A DNA stretch of 64,000 nucleotides, from the NCBI RefSeq assembly GCF_004768545.1, contig NZ_CP038634.1, positions 930,001-994,000 of the forward strand. The letters run 5' to 3'. The position numbers were made by a program, and so were the translations under genes. The stretch's first letter is position 1; every line of letters begins with the position of its first letter. Source of the DNA: Cupriavidus oxalaticus (lineage in GTDB: Bacteria > Pseudomonadota > Gammaproteobacteria > Burkholderiales > Burkholderiaceae). Under the pieces are notes generated by a model. That model was given only the letters and a program-made list of their open reading frames with translations. It was not told where the DNA came from and made no database searches. This document shows, one piece after another, positions 18,441 through 27,474 of this stretch.

Positions 18441-20194
18441 GCTACGGCTCCGCGGCTGGCGTGGGGTTCAGGCTCCGATCCACCCGCTTCGGGCGGCGCA
18501 TTCTGCGCGATGAAGTCCTCGGGCGCGCCCGGCACGCTGTAGGCATAGGCCCAGCGGTACACCACCGGCAGGTGCGGGCCCCAGTTGCCGTGCACCGGCG
18601 GCGTCTGCGGCGTCTGCCACTCCAGCGAGGCCGCGCGCCAGGGATTGCCATCAGTCTTGTCCCCATGGCGCAGGCTCCACACCAGGTTGTAGACAAAGAG
18701 CAGCTGCGCCGTCGCGACCACGAAGGCCGCCACCGAGATGTACATGTTCATCACGTGCGCGGATTCGGGGATGAAGGCGTAGTTCTCCCAAGCGTAGTAG
18801 CGCCGCGGCATGCCCAGCACGCCGAGATAGTGCATCGGGAAGAAGATGGCGTAGGTGCCGATGAAGGTGATCCAGAAATGCACGCGGCCCATGGTGTCGT
18901 TGAGCATGCGCCCCGTCACCTTGGGATACCAGTGGTAGATGCCGCCGAACACCACCAGGATCGGCGACACGCCCATCACCATGTGGAAGTGCGCCACCAC
19001 GAAATACGTGTTCGACAGCGGGATATCCACGCTGACATTGCCCAGGAACAGCCCGGTCAGCCCGCCGATGACAAAGGTGCTGATGAACGCGATCGCAAAC
19101 AGCATCGGCACCGAGAAATGGATGTCGCCGCGCCATAGCGTGATGACCCAGTTGTACACCTTGATTGCCGTTGGCACCGCGATGATCAGCGTGGTGGTGG
19201 CGAAGAAGAAGCCGAAGTACGGGTTCATGCCGCTGACGAACATATGGTGCGCCCACACCACCACCGACAGCACGCCGATCGCCAGGATCGCCCACACCAT
19301 GGTGCGATAGCCGAAGATGCTCTTGCGCGCATGGACGCTGACCAGGTCGGAGACGATGCCGAACGCCGGCAGCGCGACGATATACACCTCGGGGTGGCCG
19401 AAGAACCAGAACAGGTGCTGGAACAGCAGCGGGCTGCCGCCCTTGTAGGTGAGCTGCTGGCCCATCGACACCATCGCGGGCATGAAGAAGCTGGTGCCCA
19501 GGGTCTTGTCCAGCAGCATCATCACCGCGGACACGAACAGCGCCGGAAACGCCAGCAGCGCCAGGATGGTGGCCATGAAGATGCCCCACACCGACAGCGG
19601 CATGCGCAGCAGCGTCATGCCCTCGGTGCGTGCCTGCAGCACGGTGGTGACGTAGTTCAGGCCGCCCATCGTCGCCGCGACGATAAAGATCGCCAGCGAC
19701 ACCAGCATCAGGATGATGCCCCAGTCATGCCCCGGCGTGCCGGGCAGGATGGCCTGTGGCGGATACAGCGTCCAGCCGGCGCCGGTGGGCCCGCCCGGCA
19801 CGAAGAAGCTGGCCAGCAGCACGATCACCGACAGCAGGTAAACCCAGAAGCTGAGCATGTTGAGGAAGGGGAACACCATGTCGCGCGCCCCCACCATCAG
19901 CGGGATCAGGTAGTTGCCGAAGCCACCCAGGAACAGCGCGGTCAGCAGGTAGATCACCATGATCATGCCGTGCATGGTGACGAACTGGTAATAGCGGTTG
20001 ACGTCGATAAACTCGAAACGCCCCGGAAAACCCAGCTGCATCCGCATCAGGTTGGACAACGCCACGCCCACCAGCCCCACCACGATCGCCACGATGGTGT
20101 ACTGCACGGCGATCACCTTGTGGTCCTGGCTCCAGACGTAGCGGGTCCAGAAGCTCTGCGGCGCGTGATGGGCTGCATCGTCGGCGTAAGCCAT
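18437..20194 (-). CDS. coxN: Cytochrome c oxidase subunit I
   Basis: 585 residues, 12 or more membrane helices. Haem and copper ligands are visible: His75 in TMHGMIMV, His267 with the cross-linked Tyr271 in GHPEVYIVALP, two histidines in VWAHHMF, and two in VAHFHMVMG. Asp105 in GARDMVFP and Glu269 in HPEVY indicate the D-channel of A1-type proton-pumping oxidases. The enzyme reduces oxygen to water in the cytoplasmic membrane. It follows the subunit II gene by ten bases. The C-terminus is longer than the catalytic core and hydrophilic. The symbol is by analogy with coxMNOP. Confidence 0.95.
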   Translation of the reverse strand: MAYADDAAHHAPQSFWTRYVWSQDHKVIAVQYTIVAIVVGLVGVALSNLMRMQLGFPGRFEFIDVNRYYQFVTMHGMIMVIYLLTALFLGGFGNYLIPLMVGARDMVFPFLNMLSFWVYLLSVIVLLASFFVPGGPTGAGWTLYPPQAILPGTPGHDWGIILMLVSLAIFIVAATMGGLNYVTTVLQARTEGMTLLRMPLSVWGIFMATILALLAFPALFVSAVMMLLDKTLGTSFFMPAMVSMGQQLTYKGGSPLLFQHLFWFFGHPEVYIVALPAFGIVSDLVSVHARKSIFGYRTMVWAILAIGVLSVVVWAHHMFVSGMNPYFGFFFATTTLIIAVPTAIKVYNWVITLWRGDIHFSVPMLFAIAFISTFVIGGLTGLFLGNVSVDIPLSNTYFVVAHFHMVMGVSPILVVFGGIYHWYPKVTGRMLNDTMGRVHFWITFIGTYAIFFPMHYLGVLGMPRRYYAWENYAFIPESAHVMNMYISVAAFVVATAQLLFVYNLVWSLRHGDKTDGNPWRAASLEWQTPQTPPVHGNWGPHLPVVYRWAYAYSVPGAPEDFIAQNAPPEAGGSEPEPHASRGAVA

Positions 20195-20204
20195 GCGGGT
20201 CTCC

Positions 20205-21542
20205 TCACTTGCGTGGCGGCGCGGGCGCCGCGCCGGGCGGCACGGCCACCGCGGTCGAGGTCGTATAGGTGCCCGAGGCAGCGCCAGGGGCTGGCGCGGG
20301 CGCGGCCGTGCCGGCTGCCGCGGTCGTGGCGGCGCTGGTGGCGGCAGCGGGCGCGCCCGGCGCCGCGACCTCCGGTGCGGGGGCGCCGGTTCCCGCCGAC
20401 TTGATATACGCAATCAGCGCAGCGGTCTCGTCCTCGCTCATCGGCAGCTGGGGCATCACCGGACCGAAGCCCTTCACCAGGCGCGCGTGCGGGTCGGTGA
20501 TCTCCTTGTGCAGGAAGGCGTCGTCGACCGCGGCGCTGCTGCCGTCGGCAAAGGTCTCGGTCTTGCCGTAGAGGCCCTTCCACGTCGGGCCCACGCCGGG
20601 ATTGCCGTCGATGCTGTGGCATGCGACGCAGCCCTTGCTTTGCGCCAGCGCGCGGCCCTTTTCCACCACGCCGGCGTCGCTGGCGGCGCCCGGCGCTGCG
20701 GCGGCCATGGCGGCCGGCGGTGCCGCCGCCTTCGCCAGCGCCATGGCAAAGGTCTGCTGCTTCGCCAGCCAGGCGTCGTACGCGGCGGGTTCGTCCACCA
20801 CCACGATGCCGCGCATGTTGTAGTGCCCCACGCCGCACAGCTGCGCGCACAGGATTTCAAAGCGTCCCGTTTGCGTCGGCGTGAACCAGAACGACGTCAC
20901 CATGCCCGGCACCATGTTCATGCGCGCGCGGAACTGCGGCACATAGAAATCATGCAGCACGTCCTTGGAGCGCAGCAGCACTTTCACCGGCTTGTTCAGC
21001 GGCAGGTGTACCTCGGGCCCCACGATGACGATGTTGTCCTGCCCGCGCGGGTCGTCCGGGTCAAGGCCCAGCGGATTGGAACCGGTAATGAAGCGCGGGT
21101 CGGAAGCACCCAGCTCGCCGCTCTTGCCCGGAAAGCGGAACCCCCACGACCATTGCTGGCCCACCACCTCCAGCACCATCGCCTCGCGCGGCGGGCGCAC
21201 GTAGTCGGCGTAGACGAACAGGCCCGGCGCCAGCAACGCCACCACGCCCAGGGTGGTGCCGCCGATCAGCCACCACTCGAGCTTGCGGTTTTCCGGCTCG
21301 TAGGCGGCGCGGTGGCCAGTGCCGCCGTTGGGATGCGGCGCATTGTGCCGGTAGCGCCAGACGATGTAGCCGACGAACAGGTTGATGACGACGAAGAATA
21401 TCCCGGTGATGACGAGGGTAATGGTCAGCGTGTCGTCCATCTGCTTCCAGTTGGACGCCAGCGGGGTCGCCCACCACGGGCTCAGAAAATGGAAGAGCAC
21501 CGAAGCGACGACGATGACGACGAGTGCAATGGCCAACGCCAT
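20205..21542 (-). CDS. coxM: Cytochrome c oxidase subunit II with fused cytochrome c domain
   Basis: 445 residues. Two N-terminal helices (about 2-20 and 40-62) are followed by a third hydrophobic segment near 95-112, then the CuA domain with His197 and the cluster CAQLCGVGHYNM (Cys232, Cys236, His240, Met243). A C-terminal cytochrome c domain carries CVACH at 305-309 and a methionine ligand probably in VMPQLPMSEDE. An Ala/Pro-rich tail ends the protein. The fusion makes this a caa3-like oxidase taking electrons directly from a quinol-linked donor chain via cytochrome c. GAGGAGG precedes the ATG at 21542; a GTG six bases earlier is too close to it. Confidence 0.93.
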   Translation of the reverse strand: MALAIALVVIVVASVLFHFLSPWWATPLASNWKQMDDTLTITLVITGIFFVVINLFVGYIVWRYRHNAPHPNGGTGHRAAYEPENRKLEWWLIGGTTLGVVALLAPGLFVYADYVRPPREAMVLEVVGQQWSWGFRFPGKSGELGASDPRFITGSNPLGLDPDDPRGQDNIVIVGPEVHLPLNKPVKVLLRSKDVLHDFYVPQFRARMNMVPGMVTSFWFTPTQTGRFEILCAQLCGVGHYNMRGIVVVDEPAAYDAWLAKQQTFAMALAKAAAPPAAMAAAAPGAASDAGVVEKGRALAQSKGCVACHSIDGNPGVGPTWKGLYGKTETFADGSSAAVDDAFLHKEITDPHARLVKGFGPVMPQLPMSEDETAALIAYIKSAGTGAPAPEVAAPGAPAAATSAATTAAAGTAAPAPAPGAASGTYTTSTAVAVPPGAAPAPPRK

Positions 21543-21856
21543 AACCACCCTCCTCCTCGCGCGCGGCGAGGGATGCGGAAGTCACGCAAGGTTAGATAAG
21601 ACTAGTGCATGCCGTCAGGTCACTGCAAGGCGACATGGCGGGCAAATGCGTGCCTCCATGCACAAGCGGTCCGCCCAGAAAAAGCGGCGGCAGGAACCCT
21701 TCGGCTCCATGCCACCGCCATGGTCGCGCGCGGCCCCGTGTAATGGCCAAAGCGCGCAGGAAACGTGCATGCGTCTTGCCGTGCCGTTCGGGCACGATCC
21801 CCGGGTTGAAAAATGTCTCGGTTCGGCCGCTGAGCACCGCGGCTCATTGCGTCATC
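21543..21856. other. Upstream region of the oxidase operon
   Basis: About 310 bases separate the subunit II start from the end of the upstream membrane-protein gene on the same strand. The promoter of the oxidase operon probably lies here. No FNR-type palindrome or other clear operator and no supported gene was seen. Confidence 0.4.
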
Positions 21857-22360
21857 TCAGTGCGACACGTCCTTGCTTTCCAGCTTCCAGTAGCACGCCG
21901 CGGCCGTCACGCCGAAGATCAGGTGGCCGATGAACGTATGCCAGCCACGCACCTCGACAAACCACGGGAACGCGCGCGTCATCACATAGAAATTGAAGAA
22001 GTAGACGACCAGCCCGAACACGGCGCCGGCCAGCATCGCCATGCCGAGGCTCGAGTCCAGCGTGAACGGCGCGATGATCGCCGCCAGGATCATGCCAAGC
22101 ACCGCGCCCAGCACGAAGTGGATCGCCAGTGCCGCGGCCGCCGTGCCGACGGTGAACAGCGACGTCTGCAGCTCGTCCGGGCCCATCACGATCGCCGCGA
22201 TCATGCGCGTGGCCACCCACGGATTGACGCCCGACACCATCGACGACCAGAACAGTTCCAGCACCAGCAGCAGCGCGCCCGCGGCCAGCCCCGACACCGC
22301 TGCCGCGGTCCAGTCCGGCTGGCGCCGCACGTAATGGTGCGATCGCATGTGAAGTTCCAT
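21857..22360 (-). CDS. Conserved four-helix membrane protein next to the oxidase operon
   Basis: 167 residues with a histidine-containing N-terminus and about four membrane helices: AAAVSGLAAGALLLVLELFW, LAIHFVLGAVLGMILAAIIAPF, AMLAGAVFGLVVYFFNFYVM and FIGHLIFGVTAAACYW. No catalytic motif is recognised. The spacing of conserved-looking polar residues in helices (His, Glu, Tyr) suggests a role in respiration or cofactor handling, supported only by its place 314 bases upstream of the oxidase genes on the same strand. GGAGGT lies six bases before the chosen ATG; an upstream start would add 15 charged residues. Confidence 0.7.
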   Translation of the reverse strand: MELHMRSHHYVRRQPDWTAAAVSGLAAGALLLVLELFWSSMVSGVNPWVATRMIAAIVMGPDELQTSLFTVGTAAAALAIHFVLGAVLGMILAAIIAPFTLDSSLGMAMLAGAVFGLVVYFFNFYVMTRAFPWFVEVRGWHTFIGHLIFGVTAAACYWKLESKDVSH

Positions 22361-22648
22361 AGCCACCTCCGTCTCTCTCTCTTGAGTCGGCGGGACCTTC
22401 GACATGGATGGGATCGGGGCCCGCGTCTCTGATCAGCATAGGACACGCGCTTCCCACCAGGCTGCCGGCATGGCGAAAAACACTTCCGCTTCGTGCGTGG
22501 CGCAACGCCATCGGCGCAGGAGTGCCGATAACGATACCTGCGAACGCCCGGCTGCTGTGCACACTACGGGACAATCCCGATGCGCGCTGCCTTGCGCGCG
22601 GCACACACTGCCTATACTGGAATCACAAAAGAGAGACAGGAGACCGCC

Positions 22649-22828
22649 ATGCACTTCACCGCGCATGATCTTGTATTCCTGATTCCGATGGCGCTGGTGG
22701 GCGTGATCGCCATGGGTTCGATCCCGGTGACCGCCAAGTACCTGCGTATCAGTTGCCGGACCATGGGAGCGCTGATCGGCGCGCTGGTCGCGGTGCTGGT
22801 GCTGGAAGCGCTGCCGATGCTGATCTGA
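22649..22828 (+). CDS. Small membrane protein (59 residues), unrecognised
   Basis: A short frame with two predicted helices, LVFLIPMALVGVIAMGSIPV and MGALIGALVAVLVLEALPML, joined by a basic loop. GACAGGAG lies upstream at a good distance. It is divergent from the membrane protein of the oxidase region and followed by another small membrane frame. The function is unknown. It is supported by composition, ribosome site and clean hydrophobic architecture. Confidence 0.6.
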   Translation: MHFTAHDLVFLIPMALVGVIAMGSIPVTAKYLRISCRTMGALIGALVAVLVLEALPMLI

Positions 22829-22896
22829 TACCGGCCCGGGAGGCCGGGCTGGCAGGTTTTGCACGATCCGCACGAATCGCGAAGAGGAGGGCCGCC

Positions 22897-23061
22897 ATGT
22901 CGATCGCCCTGCTTGCCGCCATCATGGCGGCCCTGCTGCTTGTTACCGTGCTGGTGGCCCTGTGGCGCAGCGTTCACCCGTATCGGATGCGCTACCGGCG
23001 TTATGCCGCGCAACGTCACCACACCGGCCTGTGCCGGCCGCCTTTGCGGCGGCATGGCTAG
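22897..23061 (+). CDS. Very small single-helix membrane protein (54 residues), unrecognised
   Basis: One N-terminal helix (IALLAAIMAALLLVTVLVALW) followed by a strongly basic tail with several Arg, His and Tyr. GAGGAGGGCC precedes the ATG closely. It follows the 59-residue gene by 68 bases, likely in the same transcript, and is ended by a very strong hairpin at 23064-23099. Inside-positive topology (N-out, C-in) is expected. The function is unknown. Confidence 0.55.
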   Translation: MSIALLAAIMAALLLVTVLVALWRSVHPYRMRYRRYAAQRHHTGLCRPPLRRHG

Positions 23062-23063
23062 TC

Positions 23064-23099
23064 AATGCATGACGGCGCTGCAAAGCGCCGTCATGCATT
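23064..23099. terminator. Perfect 16-bp hairpin with GCAA tetraloop
   Basis: The arms AATGCATGACGGCGCT and AGCGCCGTCATGCATT match perfectly around GCAA, a stable GNRA loop. It lies between the small membrane gene (plus strand) and rubredoxin (minus strand) and overlaps the rubredoxin stop codon. Position and strength suggest a bidirectional terminator; no long T run is present. Confidence 0.75.
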
Positions 23100-23292
23100 A
23101 CAGCTCGATCATCGCGAACTCGCCCTTGCCGACGTCGCATTCGGGGCAACGCCAGTCGTCGGGGATGTCTTCCCAGCGCGTGCCGGGGGCGATGCCGTCT
23201 TCGGGCCAGCCCTGTTCTTCGTCGTAGACCCAGCCGCAGATCACGCACACCCAGGTCTTGTAGGCAACGGCCGCTTCAAGTTGATCCTGCAA
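23098..23292 (-). CDS. rubA: Rubredoxin
   Basis: 64 residues with the iron site CVICG (Cys16, Cys19) and CPECD (Cys49, Cys52), and the intervening GWVYDEEQGWPEDGIAPGT typical of rubredoxins. It is a small cytoplasmic one-electron carrier with one iron bound by four cysteines. It may serve an alkane-type hydroxylase, an oxidative-stress reductase or oxidase assembly; the oxidase genes nearby fit but do not prove the last. The length is slightly above the minimal 53 residues because of an N-terminal extension. Confidence 0.95.
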   Translation of the reverse strand: MQDQLEAAVAYKTWVCVICGWVYDEEQGWPEDGIAPGTRWEDIPDDWRCPECDVGKGEFAMIEL

Positions 23293-23348
23293 AACATTCT
23301 CCAGATTCGGTCATGACACATTGTCCGGGCCGAATCATACCGTTTTTT

Positions 23349-23377
23349 GCCGGCGGCGCCGTGACGGCGCCGCCGGC
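23349..23377 (-). other. GC hairpin just after the DUF748 gene
   Basis: A 13-base perfect stem GCCGGCGGCGCCG/CGGCGCCGCCGGC with a three-base loop begins nine bases past the stop of the large minus-strand gene. The six-T tract (23343-23348) lies on the wrong side for a minus-strand terminator. It may still stall polymerase or stabilise the message end. Confidence 0.4.
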
Positions 23378-23385
23378 CGCCACGG

Positions 23386-26300
23386 CTACTGCCGGATCGA
23401 GAAATCGACCCGGTTCGGCGCGCCCTTGTCCTTGATGCCCTCGGCCGTGAGCTTGGGCGCGGTCAGGAACAGCCGGCTCTCCGGCACCTTGCCTTCGCGC
23501 TCCAGCGACTGCTTGACCACCAGCGCCCGCTGCTCGGCAAGGCGCTTCAGGTCGGCCTCGGAGACAGTGGCATTGGCCATCAGCAGCTTCTCCATTTCCT
23601 CGGGCGGCAGCGACTTGGCAAAGCCGACGAAATTGCGCGGCTTCTTCATCGAGGCGCGCTTGTAGACCTCTTCCAGGTACTTCGGGTATTCCTGCTTCGA
23701 CACCTTGATCTCGGCGCCCTGCACGCCCGACTCGTCGTCGCCGGCCTCGGTGCCTGCCTGCGCGCTGTTGCGCAGGTCGCGCCGCTTCTGCTCGGCCACG
23801 CGCGCATCCAGCCACGCGCGGCGCGCGCCGGCTTCGTCGGTGGCCGGGTCGATGCGGCCGCTGATTTCCAGCCGCAGCGAAGGCCGGTCATTGAGCGCCT
23901 GGCCGAGCTTGCCGATCTTCTCCTTCGCCGCCGGCGTCAGCGTCGACGTGCCGGGCGCGAACTCGACGTAGCCGAGCTCCTCGCTGCTGCCGCCGAAGGC
24001 AGAGGCTATCAAGGAGAACGGCGAAGTGATCGCCTTGGTCAGCAGGTTGACGATCACGCGCACGATCACGCCGCCGATGCTGAATTCCGGATCCGACAGC
24101 GAGCCGGAGACGGGCAGGTTCACGTCGATCACGCCATTGCGGTCCTTCAGCAGCGACACCGCCAGCAGCACCGGCAGCTTGGTCGCGTCCGGGCTGTCGA
24201 CACGCTCGCCGAAGGTAAGCTGGTCGAGGAACAGGTGGTTGCTCGCATCCAGCTTGCCGTTCTCGATCTTGTAGGCGACATCGACGGTCAGCTTGCCCTT
24301 GGTGATCGGGTAGCCGGCGTACTTGGCCGCGTACGGCGTCAGCCGCGTCAGCTCGACCCCCGATGCCTTGGCGGCGATGTCCAGGAACAACTGCTCGCCC
24401 AGCGGGTTGATCTTGCCGCTGATGGTGACCGGCGCATCGTCGTCGATGCGGCCGTCGAGCACCAGGTCGGCAGGCGCGGGATCGCCCGACGACACCTTGG
24501 ACACCGAGCCCTTCATGCCGGTCAGGTTGGCCGTGTAGTTCGGCTTGACAAAGAAATCCGAGAAATTGATGTTGCCCTGGTTCACCGACACGCCGCCGAT
24601 GCGGATCTGCGGCTTGGGGCCGCCCGGCTTCTGCTCGACCTGCGCGGTGCGCGTGTCACCGGCCTGCACCGGCGGCGTCGCCGGCGCCGAGGCCGGGTTG
24701 GCCTGCGTCAGGCTGGTGGACGGCGCCGCCTCGCCCTTGGCCGCGCCGCCGGCCAGCACGTCCTGCAGATTCAGGCGGCCGTTGGCGTTCAGGATCACGC
24801 GCGCATAGAAATCGGACAGCGCGATATTGCCCAGGCTGACGCGCATCGGGCCCTTGCTCTCATCCATCGCGAAGTCGATGCCCGACAGCGCGAGCGAGCG
24901 CCAGCGCAGGAAATCCTCGCCGCTGACACGGTCGACCGTGCGCACGTTGCCGGCCAGCACGTTGCCGGCAAACTGCGCGGCGATCGGCTTGCCGGTGGGC
25001 GCGTCGACATTGAGCTTGCCCTTGACGGTCAGCGTGCCGCTACGCAGCGCCGCGTTGAGGCGGTCGGCCAGGTACGGCTGCAGCGGCCCGATTTCGACCT
25101 GGCGCAGGTCCAGCTGCAGGCGGCTCGCCGGCATGGCAGGCAAGACGGTGCCGTCGATGCCGATCACGCCGCGCCGGCCGGATTCGGCGTGCAGCTTCAC
25201 CGGCACCGCCGCCGGCGTCAGCGGCCAGACAATGGCGCCGGTGCTGAGCTCGATATTGCGGAACTGGTGGATCACCGGGCGGCCGCGGTTGGCTTCGGCC
25301 GGCTGGTAGTCGGCCACGCGCGCGCTGCCGCCGTCGACGGCGATCTTGCCGATCCTGGCTTGCCAGACACCTGCGGCGGCACTGCCGTTCCTGCCATTGG
25401 CGCCACTAGCGCCATTCGTGGCATTCGCGGCAGGGGCCGGTGCCTTGCGCGGCGTGGCGCGAGCCTGCTGGGCGGATTCGCTGGCCCACAGCCGCGCCAT
25501 TTCGAGCAGTTGGCCGCTATGGTCGCGCGTGGCCGCGATCTGCGGCTGCGCCAGCGTCACCTGGCTGGTCGCGAAGGTCTGGCGCGCGAGGTCAAACTGG
25601 ATATCGTCGAGCACCAGCTTCTCGGCGCGCAGCAGCGGCAGGTTGGCGCCTGCACGGTCGGCCTCGGCGCGTTCGCGCGCACGACGGCTGACGCGCTGGG
25701 GGGCCTGCGTCGCGGCTTCATTCGCGGTGTTGGCGGTGTTGGCGGTGTTGGCGGTGTTGGCGGTGTTGGCGGTGTTGGCGGTGTTGGCGGTGTTGGCGGT
25801 GGCGGTAGGCGCGGCCGGCATCACCACCGGATCGCGTGTGGCGACATAGAGCGGCGCCAGTTCCACCCGGGACTTTTCCAGCACGAACTGGAACTGCGGC
25901 GCCGCCCACGACATGCGGTAGTGCAGCTCGGCATCGACCGCGGTCTCGCCGAACTGGCTGCGCAGCTCGCGCGGCCACCACGCGGCAAAGCCCTGCGGCC
26001 GCAGCCCCTTGGTCTCGAGCGTGCCGGCCAGCGTGCCGTCGCGCAGCAGCAGGTCGCCGGCATGGTGCAGGGTCTGGCCGTCGGCCACGGTCAGGGTGGC
26101 ATCGATATGCGCCGGCTTGTCGCCTTCGGTGCCGGCAAAGCCCTTGACCTCGGCGTCGAGCGGGCCCAGCGCCAGCTTGCCCGGGCCCGAGGGCGCCAGC
26201 GCATCCTCAAACCCGAGGTTGGCCTGCTTTACTACGATGCGGTCGACCGCATAGCGCCAGGGCTGGTCCTTGGCCGCGGGGCCGGCCGGCGCGGCTTGCG

Positions 26301-27474
26301 CGGCAGAAGCCGAAGGAGCAGGAGCAGCGGAAGCAGCCGCGGCGGGCGCGGGCGCGGACGCCGCCGCAGCCGGAGCCGGAGCGGGGGCCGGCGCCACGCC
26401 GTCGGTCGACTTGCTTACCGCCTGCGGCAGGAACGCCGTCGCCAGGTTCAGCGTGCCGTCGGCGCGGCGTACCGCCTGCACCCCCAGCCCTTCGATTTCC
26501 ACGCTACGCAGCTGGGCCCGGTGCGCCAGCGGCTCGAGCCGGGCAATGTCCAGCGCCAGCCGGCCGCTTTTCACCAGCGGCTGGCCCGCGCGCGTGCGGA
26601 TATCCGCATCGCGCAGCGCGGCCGTGCCCATCAGCAGCATTTCCTGCGTGTCCTTCTGCTGGCGGAACGCCACCGTCAGGCGCGTATCAAGCTTGCCGGA
26701 CTTGACCTCGGCATCGCGCAGCGGCGGCGCGAAGGCCATGAGGCGCGTCACGTCGAGCCCGTCGAGATTGACATTGAGCCGGGTCTGGCGCGAATCGGCG
26801 AAGGGCAGCACCTCGCCATCGAGCGCCAGCGGCGTGCCGTTGACCCGCGCGCTCAGCGTCGGCCGCGTCACGATCTCGACGTCATGCGGCAGGTTGGACA
26901 GGAACGGCAGCGTCAGCGTCAGGTGGTCGACGCGCAGGCTGGTGTCGAGCAGCCTGTCGTCATAGCTGAAGCTGCTGCCGGTCACGGCAATATTGTTGAC
27001 CGAGAAGCGCGCCGGCTTGGCATCGGCCGGCTTGGGCGGCAGTGCTGCGAATTTTTCCTGGACATCGGCAAAGGTCATGCGCCCGTCGGCGCCGCGCGCG
27101 ACGCGCACGGCAAGGCGGTCGACGTGCAGGTTGTCCACCACCGGTGCCAGATGCCACAGCGATGCCACCGAAGTATTGGCCTCGGCCTCGCCCAGCGTCA
27201 CCGCAGGCGTCTTGCCGTCGCGCTCGTAGATCGTCAGGTCAGACAGCGTGGCGGCCAGTTCGAACGGCCGCACATGCGCCTTGCCCAGCGTGACCTTGCG
27301 CCCGAGTGCTTCAGTCGCGTTCTTTTCGATCAGGTATTTGAGCAGCGGCGGTCCGCCGATATAGCCCGCCAGCCCGAACACCGCGAGCGCGGCAACCACG
27401 CCGCCGGCAACGCGGGTCGCCAGCCGGCCGCGCGGCGTGGCGGCCACTGCCTGAATGGATTGCTTGAATTCCAT
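23386..27474 (-). CDS. Large DUF748/AsmA-like envelope protein
   Basis: 1362 residues. An N-terminal membrane anchor (about 20-45, VVAALAVFGLAGYIGGPPLL) is followed by a very long beta-rich region with repeated AsmA/DUF748-type blocks, for example RFSVNNIAVTGSSFSYDD, IRIGGVSVNQGNINFSDFFV and LTPYAAKYAGYPITKGKL. The C-terminal 200 residues contain an OmpA-like stretch (LGYVEFAPGTSTLTPAAKEKIGKL). Such proteins span the periplasm and are thought to move phospholipid or support envelope integrity. Ala/Pro-rich inserts occur near residues 370-410, and a minisatellite-encoded (Asn-Thr-Ala)8 stretch lies near 560-585. The start is the second Met, avoiding an unsupported ten-residue extension. Confidence 0.88.
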   Translation of the reverse strand: MEFKQSIQAVAATPRGRLATRVAGGVVAALAVFGLAGYIGGPPLLKYLIEKNATEALGRKVTLGKAHVRPFELAATLSDLTIYERDGKTPAVTLGEAEANTSVASLWHLAPVVDNLHVDRLAVRVARGADGRMTFADVQEKFAALPPKPADAKPARFSVNNIAVTGSSFSYDDRLLDTSLRVDHLTLTLPFLSNLPHDVEIVTRPTLSARVNGTPLALDGEVLPFADSRQTRLNVNLDGLDVTRLMAFAPPLRDAEVKSGKLDTRLTVAFRQQKDTQEMLLMGTAALRDADIRTRAGQPLVKSGRLALDIARLEPLAHRAQLRSVEIEGLGVQAVRRADGTLNLATAFLPQAVSKSTDGVAPAPAPAPAAAASAPAPAAAASAAPAPSASAAQAAPAGPAAKDQPWRYAVDRIVVKQANLGFEDALAPSGPGKLALGPLDAEVKGFAGTEGDKPAHIDATLTVADGQTLHHAGDLLLRDGTLAGTLETKGLRPQGFAAWWPRELRSQFGETAVDAELHYRMSWAAPQFQFVLEKSRVELAPLYVATRDPVVMPAAPTATANTANTANTANTANTANTANTANTANEAATQAPQRVSRRARERAEADRAGANLPLLRAEKLVLDDIQFDLARQTFATSQVTLAQPQIAATRDHSGQLLEMARLWASESAQQARATPRKAPAPAANATNGASGANGRNGSAAAGVWQARIGKIAVDGGSARVADYQPAEANRGRPVIHQFRNIELSTGAIVWPLTPAAVPVKLHAESGRRGVIGIDGTVLPAMPASRLQLDLRQVEIGPLQPYLADRLNAALRSGTLTVKGKLNVDAPTGKPIAAQFAGNVLAGNVRTVDRVSGEDFLRWRSLALSGIDFAMDESKGPMRVSLGNIALSDFYARVILNANGRLNLQDVLAGGAAKGEAAPSTSLTQANPASAPATPPVQAGDTRTAQVEQKPGGPKPQIRIGGVSVNQGNINFSDFFVKPNYTANLTGMKGSVSKVSSGDPAPADLVLDGRIDDDAPVTISGKINPLGEQLFLDIAAKASGVELTRLTPYAAKYAGYPITKGKLTVDVAYKIENGKLDASNHLFLDQLTFGERVDSPDATKLPVLLAVSLLKDRNGVIDVNLPVSGSLSDPEFSIGGVIVRVIVNLLTKAITSPFSLIASAFGGSSEELGYVEFAPGTSTLTPAAKEKIGKLGQALNDRPSLRLEISGRIDPATDEAGARRAWLDARVAEQKRRDLRNSAQAGTEAGDDESGVQGAEIKVSKQEYPKYLEEVYKRASMKKPRNFVGFAKSLPPEEMEKLLMANATVSEADLKRLAEQRALVVKQSLEREGKVPESRLFLTAPKLTAEGIKDKGAPNRVDFSIRQ
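25729..25800. repeat. 9-bp minisatellite, eight perfect copies
   Basis: Eight uninterrupted copies of GTTGGCGGT (plus strand) lie inside the DUF748 gene and encode Asn-Thr-Ala repeats. The unit length is a multiple of three, so gain or loss of copies keeps the frame. Partial copies flank it. This is a slippage-prone site likely to vary between strains. Confidence 0.97.

Noticed and set aside
25729..25800. Regular repeats resembling a CRISPR array
   Set aside because: Units are 9 bases long, adjacent and without spacers, and they keep the reading frame of a gene; this is a minisatellite.
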